From positions 1-25,579 of the forward strand of contig QEFN01000013.1 of assembly GCA_003086555.1 (NCBI GenBank): a stretch of 25,579 nt of DNA. Reading direction: 5' to 3'. Position 1 is the first letter of the stretch; every line of letters starts with the position of its first letter. Shown here piece by piece: positions 1 through 4,704 of this stretch. Source of the stretch: Sulfolobus sp. SCGC AB-777_G06 (GTDB taxonomy: Archaea; Thermoproteota; Thermoprotei_A; Sulfolobales; Sulfolobaceae). Position numbers and translations under genes: made by a program. Below the pieces are notes generated by a model, which was not told the origin of the DNA, searched no databases, and saw only the letters and a list, made by a program, of their open reading frames with translations.

Positions 1-330
1 TAAACCCAATTGAGTTGGTTTGGAAGGATTTGAAGCGTTGGGTTAATACTTATTACTCGTGTTATACTCTAGAATTTATTGAGGATGAGTTCTATTATTT
101 GGTTTCTAAGGGTAATTATACTAGGTATTGGATTAATAAGTTTCGTGACGTGCTTGGGGATCTTGAGGAAGGTATAAGTATGGGAAAATTTTTCTCATAT
201 TTGATTTATTATCTGTTAACAAGTTTTATCAAGTTTTATCTAACAATAATACAAGCCTTTCTCAATGTTTTTCTATATTTTGTATTGAGGGAAGTTAAAA
301 GCCTGTTGCAACTATTATGAAAAAGACTAT
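1..330 (+). mobile_element. Right end of an IS630-type element (boundary inferred)
   Basis: The treT-like reading frame on the minus strand matches its family down to about position 332 and then stops making sense at a TATA tetranucleotide (329-332). IS630 elements insert at TA, so I place the element's right end here. No inverted repeat could be checked because the left end is outside the window. A perfect tandem 10-bp repeat (aagttttatc twice, 221-240) lies in the non-coding tail. Confidence 0.5.
3..320 (+). CDS. IS630-family transposase, C-terminal part (cut by window start)
   Basis: The open frame enters from the window edge with the residues NPIELVWKDLKRW, the C-terminal signature of IS630/Tc1-type DDE transposases, in which the Glu is the third catalytic acid. 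The stretch FYYLVSKGNYTRYWINKF that follows resembles the usual last helix of these enzymes. About 50 further residues follow before the stop; they are hydrophobic and unlike the family, so the true end may lie earlier or a frameshift may have extended the frame. Catalytic residues one and two lie outside the window, so I cannot say whether the element is intact. The enzyme would cut and paste the element at TA dinucleotides. It abuts a truncated treT copy on the opposite strand, which suggests the insertion removed the treT 3' end. Confidence 0.8.
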   Translation, partial: NPIELVWKDLKRWVNTYYSCYTLEFIEDEFYYLVSKGNYTRYWINKFRDVLGDLEEGISMGKFFSYLIYYLLTSFIKFYLTIIQAFLNVFLYFVLREVKSLLQLL

Positions 331-1042
331 AACTAATTTATAAGCCCTTATAATACCTAACGGGTCTTTTGCTCTATCAAATCTTGATACTTGAGTTATA
401 ATAGGGCGATCTGGATCTAAGTTGAACTTATGCAAGATTCTCTTTACTGTAAACTCTGGAATGTCTCTATTCTTTATACTCGAGGGAACTATAGATGGAG
501 GAATTATAAACTGGGAATTCTTTAAGTCGTCCCTCATAAATACGTCTGAAAATACTATTGCTGAATCATTTTTCTGTATATATCCACGCATGAAGTCCAT
601 ACTGGTTGATACGGGTTTGATATATCAATATGGCATCTCCATATCCATTTGCCTTTCTTTCTGAAGGTTATTAGCCCGGCTGGTTGCGGGTCGTGAACAA
701 ACACTAAATCATAATCTAAATCAAGTTCGTTACCGTTTATTTCTTGTCATTTTCTATAAATCTTAAGTGCACCTTGTGATAGCTCTCCTAATCTGTTTTG
801 TAAGGAGTTATGAAAGGACTTAGTGACTTTAAAAACTCAGGATCCCCTCTTATAATCTTCCAATCCGTGTTAATTCCTAACTCTTTCATCAAGGGAACTA
901 GCTTACTTAGAATCTCCGCTACTCCTCCTCCAGCTGGAGTAGAATTAACGTGAAAGTTTGATAAACCTTTTAGTTTTTCGGCTATTTTAAAAATATTATC
1001 CAATTCATTTTCTCCTATAATCTCTGCGTATCTCTCTATCAT
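329..1042 (-). pseudogene. treT: treT pseudogene (trehalose glycosyltransferring synthase, GT4)
   Basis: TreT makes trehalose from an NDP-glucose and glucose in the cytoplasm. The N-terminal frame (from ATG 1042) reads MIERYAEIIGENELDNIFKI and contains a GGGVAEIL-like loop near residue 40. Reading then needs a one-base shift at an A5 run (831-835). It meets an in-frame TGA at 747-749 where the family should have Trp (RK*QEING), and another one-base loss near 598 (VW-DFMRGYI). It continues through SRFDRAKDPLG and ends after AYKLV near 332, next to the IS630 end. Roughly the last third of the enzyme is missing. The start overlaps the stop of the DUF5752-like pseudogene (ATGA), so the two formed an operon. 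Family assignment rests on remembered motifs; the lesions are directly visible. Confidence 0.8.
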
Positions 1043-1703
1043 TTTGACAACATCTCCTGCTCAAATATTTTTAGAAGATCTTCCCTTAACATCTCCTCAT
1101 CAGTATAGGTCTGTTGGTCGAGTGAACTAAGCTTCTTTGATAGTTCAGTCAATCCATAATTATCTTCTATCCATTTTGAGAAATCATTCTTATCTTCGTA
1201 CCCAATAATACGCCTAAAGATAAAGTGATAGGCAATAGATCTAATACTTATTGAAGCGATTATATTAAGAACCCGGCTAAGCTCATTGCTACTCTCTCTG
1301 TATTATACACTACTGGTTAACAAGTTATGAAGTAAAATGATTTATTAGCTATTCTCGAGATCCTCGCCTCGGATTCAATTTTTATTAAATCTTCCCTTAC
1401 GTTTTCAACAGTCCTTGGCTCTTTTCCTTCCATATCAGATACTTCTTAAGCTAAAAGTCCATCACCTAGTTTATTTCTTATCCATGTTACAAAGTCGTTA
1501 CTCATATCTTCTGGTACTACATGGCTCGAAAACAGAGGGTGAAATACGTGATAAAAGATTGAAAACCCGTCAACCTTCTTTATACCCTCTATTAGTTCAT
1601 CAATAGTTGTAGCCTTAAAGCCTGCATAAATCGGTGGATAGTAGGCTGCATAAAACTCAAACGGTTTATTGGCAGATTTTTTCAAGGATTTCATACATGT
1701 CAA
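1039..1703 (-). pseudogene. DUF5752-like trehalose-locus protein, pseudogene
   Basis: The protein starts with a block containing PFEFYAAYYPPIYAGFKA and VDGFSIFYHVFHPLFSSHV. It then has a TAA at 1446-1448 inside LLA*EVSD, continues in the same frame (GKEPRTVENV, EDLIKIESEARIS), meets a second in-frame TAA at 1317-1319 (ITC*PVVYNTERVAMSL), and needs a one-base shift near 1262-1272. After that it reads cleanly (IASISIRSIAYHFIF, NDFSKWIEDN) to the true stop at 1039-1041. The architecture with a repeated (N)DF-x-x-W block, and the position immediately upstream of treT, match the DUF5752 proteins that accompany treT in Sulfolobales. Their function is unknown to me. The gene is clearly dead, with at least three lesions. 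The exact start is uncertain. Confidence 0.7.
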
Positions 1704-1816
1704 TCAGAATATATTTGTTTTATATTATACAAAAACATTATTCCAGCTTATTATACACAAGTAGGAAAAATCAGATTTTTATAAGGGACTAGGAGGGAAA
1801 ATAGTGCCCATGAAAG

Positions 1817-1876
1817 AGAAATCAGTATTTCCAGCGTTAGCTCACGGATCACACGACCCTCTTTTCATCATCAACT
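1817..1876 (-). ncRNA. Candidate box C/D guide sRNA divergent from tRNA-Gly
   Basis: On the minus strand there is a perfect C box (ATGATGA, 1871-1865), then a 12-nt spacer (AAAGAGGGTCGT), a D'-like GTGA (1852-1849), 3 nt, a weak C'-like GTGAGCT (1845-1839), a 13-nt spacer, and a perfect D box CTGA (1825-1822). Spacers of about 12 nt and degenerate internal boxes are typical of archaeal C/D RNAs, which direct 2'-O-methylation. An AT-rich TATA-like element (TTTTAATT on the minus strand, about 1896-1904) lies roughly 25 nt upstream. I could not assign an rRNA or tRNA target. The same DNA could also encode a 30-residue peptide on the plus strand, which I consider less likely. Confidence 0.5.
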
Positions 1877-1906
1877 TTAAAATCCACCTCTTATATAATT
1901 AAAATT

Positions 1907-1996
1907 GCGGCCGTCGTCTAGCCTGGATTAGGACGCTGGCCTTCCAATGAGCTAGAGGAAAGCCAGTAATCCCGGGTTCAAATCCCGGCGGCCGCA
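1907..1996 (+). tRNA. tRNA-Gly(TCC) with intron
   Basis: The acceptor stem GCGGCCG/CGGCCGC, T arm CCGGG-TTCAAAT-CCCGG (1972-1988) and anticodon stem CTGGC/GCCAG (1936-1940, 1962-1966) are all perfect. The anticodon is TCC at 1943-1945. Between position 37 (A1946) and 38 (A1961) sits a 14-nt intron (about 1947-1960). TTCC in the anticodon loop can pair with GGAA in the intron, giving the four-base central helix of a bulge-helix-bulge motif for the archaeal splicing endonuclease. CCA is not encoded. A TATA-like ctttaaaa (about 1874-1881) lies at the expected distance upstream. Confidence 0.95.
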
Positions 1997-2154
1997 CTTA
2001 GTTATAATATATCATTATTACAACTCTTTTCACATCATACATATAGTATAGAATTTGGTCCGTTTGAGATTTATTAGACCTTTTCTTACTTATTTGAAGC
2101 ACTAACCAAAGTGTTATATTCATCATGTAATACCTAAAATTCGTTAAAAATAGT

Positions 2155-2232
2155 ACTTGTAGGGACCTCTGGAGACTCTGTATCATCGTAACCCCAAACT
2201 TGGGGAACTCAACAGAGTGTCGCCCGGTCCCA
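2155..2232 (-). ncRNA. Candidate box H/ACA guide sRNA with kink-turn
   Basis: Read on the minus strand the segment folds into one hairpin of archaeal H/ACA type. It has a lower stem GGGACC/GGTCCC, a pocket of 7+7 nt (GGGCGAC and CTCCAGA), a 7-bp upper stem ACTCTGT/ACAGAGT, an asymmetric loop with TTGAG on one side and ACGATGAT on the other (kink-turn-like, with TGA and GATGA for tandem G-A pairs), and an apical CCCCA-AGTT-TGGGG hairpin. An ACA trinucleotide (2160-2158) follows one base after the lower stem, exactly 14 nt from the pocket's upper edge, as in known guides. The plus strand also shows ACA after the fold but lacks the G-A elements. Predicted target form: TCTGGAG-UN-GTCGCCC; I could not place it in rRNA. 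Such RNAs guide Cbf5. Confidence 0.72.
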
Positions 2233-2253
2233 ACAAAAACATTAACCATTAAA

Positions 2254-2262
2254 CCTATAAAT
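2254..2262. promoter_or_regulatory. Shared TATA box between H/ACA RNA and tRNA-Phe
   Basis: The only good TATA-like element in the interval is cctataaat. Its centre (about 2258) is 27 nt upstream of the tRNA-Phe 5' end (2285) on the plus strand. It is also 27 nt upstream of the start of the H/ACA fold (2231) on the minus strand, where it reads TTTATAGG. One element therefore fits the normal archaeal spacing for both transcripts. This is inferred from spacing only. Confidence 0.5.
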
Positions 2263-2284
2263 TCATTCTTCATAAAATAATAAT

Positions 2285-2374
2285 GCCGCCGTAGCTCAGC
2301 CCGGGAGAGCGCCCGGCTGAAGGCCGGATCACGCAGGGACCGGGTTGTCCGGGGTTCAAGTCCCCGCGGCGGCA
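2285..2374 (+). tRNA. tRNA-Phe(GAA) with intron
   Basis: The acceptor stem GCCGCCG/CGGCGGC, anticodon stem CCCGG/CCGGG (2312-2316, 2340-2344) and T arm CGGGG-TTCAAGT-CCCCG are complete, with discriminator A. The anticodon is GAA at 2319-2321. The loop is interrupted after G2322 by a 16-nt intron (about 2323-2338) before A2339, the canonical 37/38 site. CCA is not encoded. Confidence 0.95.
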
Positions 2375-2639
2375 TTACTTGGATATGGATCACTCCTGAA
2401 TATGCTGCGTTACTTACTTAGAAGATTTTCTGCGAATATTTAGAGCTTCAACAAATTAAAACTTCCATTCTGATAGTTTAATTATAAGGTCTTAATAATA
2501 TTAAGGAAAATAATTATTTATATTATAAAAAACTAAAAGAATTCTTGAAAGAAGTTCGAAGTGCTATTTGTTCTTGTTCTATCTAATAGCTAAATGACAG
2601 TCTTTGTTAGCAAGTGTTACCTTTTTAAGGAGATAATTA
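2375..2639. other. Gene-free spacer between tRNA-Phe and tRNA-Ser
   Basis: This AT-rich stretch has no convincing frame on either strand, no box C/D or H/ACA arrangement that I could find, and no tRNA-like fold. It contains several A/T runs only. Confidence 0.6.
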
Positions 2640-2735
2640 CGCCGGGGGCGGGATTCGAACCCGCGCACGGTGACCCGTACTGGCTATCCCAGTAAGCTCT
2701 CAAGGCCAGCCCCTTAACCGCTCGGGCACCCCGGC
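2640..2735 (-). tRNA. tRNA-Ser(TGA) with intron
   Basis: On the minus strand the acceptor stem is GCCGGGG/CCCCGGC with discriminator G. The D arm CCCGAGCGGTTAAGGG and a long variable arm mark a class II tRNA. The anticodon stem CTGGC/GCCAG encloses CT-TGA-G, giving anticodon TGA (2702-2700). A 13-nt intron (about 2686-2698) separates position 37 from A38. The G discriminator and anticodon favour Ser over Leu. A TATA-like TATTAAA (2761-2766 region) sits about 28 nt upstream and overlaps the spacer before the methyltransferase stop. Confidence 0.92.
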
Positions 2736-2773
2736 AATCTTCATATTTTATTTTATTCCTTTAATACTTAACT

Positions 2774-3346
2774 TCAGTCTTTCCTTACAATTATAATCGA
2801 GTATCCCTTAATCCTCCTATAGACCTCAACGTTTTTGAATTTCTGGCTAAATAAATTAATCACGTTTTCTTCACCCTTGTATACTACGAGCTGTATTAGT
2901 CCACCTTCGGTAACTCTGTCGTAGCTAGTACTTGCTAGTCTCTCTATGAATGCTTTTCCAGCCTTCAAGGGTGGATTAGAGTAAATTGCATTAAATTTAA
3001 TCTCTGATGGTATGTTTTCAAATATATCACTTTGGATAACGTGGACTCTGTTTTCAAGCCCGTACCTACTAACGTTTTTTCTGGAATAATAGACGGCTTT
3101 CTTATCAACATCAAGCATGTAAACCTTAAGATTAGGGTTTTTTAATGCCAAATAAATTCCTATTGGACCATAGCCACAACCTACATCGGCAACTACCCCG
3201 CTCTCGGGTATTATTAGGTTCTCTAGCATTACTTTAGTACCTAAGTCTAGTTTATCCTTAGAGAATAGACCATAAGAACTCTCTAAAGACAAGGGTATAC
3301 CGTTAACTACATCGTTTACAAAAATTATTTCTTTAATCTTTTTCAT
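2774..3346 (-). CDS. MTS-domain SAM-dependent methyltransferase (RsmC-like)
   Basis: This is a 190-residue class I Rossmann methyltransferase. The SAM-binding motif I is VADVGCGYGPIGIYLA (about residues 52-67), followed by an acidic strand end YMLDVD (about 76-81). The catalytic motif IV is SNPPL (about 123-127); an NPP[LFY] motif is the mark of N-methyltransferases acting on exocyclic amines of bases, as in the RsmC/RsmA-like MTS family. The likely substrate is rRNA or tRNA guanine or adenine, but the exact base cannot be told. It lacks the duplicated N-terminal half of bacterial RsmC, as expected for archaeal single-domain forms. The start lies 14 nt inside the 3' end of cbf5, so the two are co-transcribed with rpl14e, which suggests a role in ribosome or RNA modification. 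Confidence 0.85.
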   Translation of the reverse strand: MKKIKEIIFVNDVVNGIPLSLESSYGLFSKDKLDLGTKVMLENLIIPESGVVADVGCGYGPIGIYLALKNPNLKVYMLDVDKKAVYYSRKNVSRYGLENRVHVIQSDIFENIPSEIKFNAIYSNPPLKAGKAFIERLASTSYDRVTEGGLIQLVVYKGEENVINLFSQKFKNVEVYRRIKGYSIIIVRKD

Positions 3347-4371
3347 TCTTTTTCCATCCCTTCGGATAAACGTCTCTTTCCATTAAGACTCTCTTAGGTT
3401 TTACTACAATTCCTTTCTTCATATTTTGTATTTCGTTACTGTTTATGTTACTTTCCCCTATTGCTACAATTTCTCCTTTTAGTGTCATTATGGCCACATT
3501 TTCACCTCTCTTAAAGTTCTGAAATGCCACTACACCCGGTGCATTTAATGTAGCACCGTAAGTAATGGCATTGACCGCGTCATCATCGATTACCACTTTT
3601 GGAATTCCACACACTGCAAATTCCATGGGAAGCAAAACTCTTCTTAGGTCACTCTCATCTTTGCAGTGTTTGTACATGTACAATGCCTCTGAGATCTCGT
3701 GGAGAGTAACTAAGTTTGAATCCTCGGTGAATATTCCTGATCTTGTTCTTCTTAGTTCTCTCATGTGAGCTCCACAACCAAGTAATATCCCGACATCATG
3801 ACATATTTTTCTCATATAAGTACCAGGCTCAGAGGCTATTTTCATGAGTACCAATCTTCCTTCAGTCTCAAGAATGTCTATACTGTATACTCTTCTTTTT
3901 CTTGTCCTTCTCTTAACTGAAGATCTTACTGGAGGCCTCTGATATATTTCACCAATGAATTGGTTAACTATCTCTTTGAGCTCATCCATTTTGTAATCGC
4001 AGTGTACTTGCATAATGCAGACATATTCTTTACCAGCCTTACTAATAAGGCTCATCAGTTTTGTTGCATTTTCCATTCCTATTGGCAATACTCCCGTTAC
4101 TTTTGGGTCTCCCCGCACGTTAAACGTGCTCTAGGGTCCCCCCATGGCCTACTTTGTTCAAGTTAAACATTTTCTTAACCCAATATGCAACTTCATGACT
4201 TGTAGGACCCGCTGGCTTATCTAAGTTTATTATTGCGTTTCTTATCAGGGCCTCTATAGGTCTTTTGTCGGGATAGAAGCCGTATTTATCATCTGTTTGA
4301 GCTTCTCGAAGTATATTCCAACTATTACTGTAATTACAAAAATGATCTATCTTTTCTAAAAATTTATACAT
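3333..4371 (-). CDS. cbf5: Cbf5/dyskerin-like tRNA and rRNA pseudouridine synthase, split by an intron
   Basis: This is the catalytic subunit of archaeal H/ACA RNPs; it also makes Psi55 in tRNA. Exon 1 (4371-4131) encodes 80 residues ending GHGGTL and exon 2 (4108-3333) continues DPKVTGVLPIG. Removal of 22 nt (4109-4130) joins G+AC into the GAC codon for Asp81, the catalytic Asp of the TruB/Cbf5 motif G-T-L-D-P. The spliced protein is 338 residues, normal for archaeal Cbf5: an N-terminal extension, the catalytic domain, and a C-terminal PUA domain (about 255-330, with PKVVIDDDAVNAI and IVVKPKRVLM). Unspliced mRNA stops at TAA 4120-4122 after 83 residues. The gene starts 1 nt after the rpl14e stop and overlaps the methyltransferase at its end. 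cbf5 introns are known from Sulfolobus and Aeropyrum. Confidence 0.95.
4109..4130 (-). other. Archaeal pre-mRNA intron in cbf5 (22 nt, BHB-type)
   Basis: Reading the minus strand, an inner hairpin GCACG-TTTAA-CGTGC is flanked by two identical AGA bulges. Between them CCCT of exon 1 can pair with GGGG of the intron (one G-U pair), giving a 3-4-3 bulge-helix-bulge. Cutting each AGA after its second base yields CTAG+ACCC, exactly the frame needed. Because both bulges are AGA, neighbouring cut choices give the same mRNA. The outer helix (GGG with CCC) is short and has an unpaired A. Confidence 0.9.
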
Positions 4372-4372
4372 A

Positions 4373-4663
4373 TTAAATCACAAGTATCTTAGGTTTTATT
4401 GTTTCCTTCATGTAATCCATGAGACCCGCTTCTTGTAGTGCTTTCTTTACGTCTTCATCATTTGCTCCTCTATTTATGTTTATCTTTTTGTCTGTTGGCT
4501 CTACATGTAATATATTAACTCTTCTTCTCTTTACTCCGTTTACATCTTTAGGTCCAGTTACTAGTACGTAATTCTCGTCAATTATATCAACTATTACACA
4601 TTTCTTACCGGCTTCCCTACCTCTGGTCTTAACACAAATCCTGCCTACCTCTATTATCGACAT
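4373..4663 (-). CDS. rpl14e: 50S ribosomal protein L14e
   Basis: This is a 96-residue KOW-fold large-subunit protein found in archaea and eukaryotes. The N-terminal KOW region reads [20 protein letters not shown], followed by [14 protein letters not shown] and the basic [13 protein letters not shown], all typical for L14e. The length fits the family. It is the first gene of the rpl14e-cbf5-methyltransferase unit; the cbf5 ATG follows its TAA by one base. A TATA-like GGTTTAAATCC on the minus strand (about 4695-4704) gives a short leader with an AGGT purine stretch before the ATG. Confidence 0.95.
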   Translation of the reverse strand: MSIIEVGRICVKTRGREAGKKCVIVDIIDENYVLVTGPKDVNGVKRRRVNILHVEPTDKKININRGANDEDVKKALQEAGLMDYMKETIKPKILVI

Positions 4664-4694
4664 AAGGATTACCTATGAATCAAAAAATAAGGAT

Positions 4695-4704
4695 GGATTT
4701 AAAC
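4695..4704 (-). promoter_or_regulatory. TATA-like promoter element for rpl14e-cbf5
   Basis: GGTTTAAAT on the minus strand lies about 37 nt upstream of the rpl14e ATG. It sits directly at, and just downstream of, the stop of the helicase gene, so the ribosomal unit is probably transcribed independently of the helicase. It is inferred from sequence and spacing only. Confidence 0.45.

Noticed and set aside
422..664. Plus-strand frame of 80 codons opposite treT
   Set aside because: It is a mirror frame of the treT pseudogene, whose minus-strand motifs are clearly recognisable.
1810..1902. Short plus-strand ORF of 30 codons (MKEKSVFPALAHGSHDPLF...) with TTTTTATAAG upstream near 1775-1785
   Set aside because: No family recognised, it ends just before tRNA-Gly, and the same DNA carries well-spaced C/D boxes on the other strand. 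It could be the remnant of a truncated gene, but I cannot support it.
2120..2145. Perfect C-box-like ATGATGA on the minus strand downstream of the H/ACA RNA
   Set aside because: No CTGA follows at a suitable distance, so no C/D RNA can be built.
1998..2393. Minus-strand frame of 131 codons across tRNA-Phe
   Set aside because: It runs through the antisense of a tRNA and over the H/ACA fold; the predicted peptide (PPRGLEPRTTRSL) is the usual translation of an antisense tRNA.
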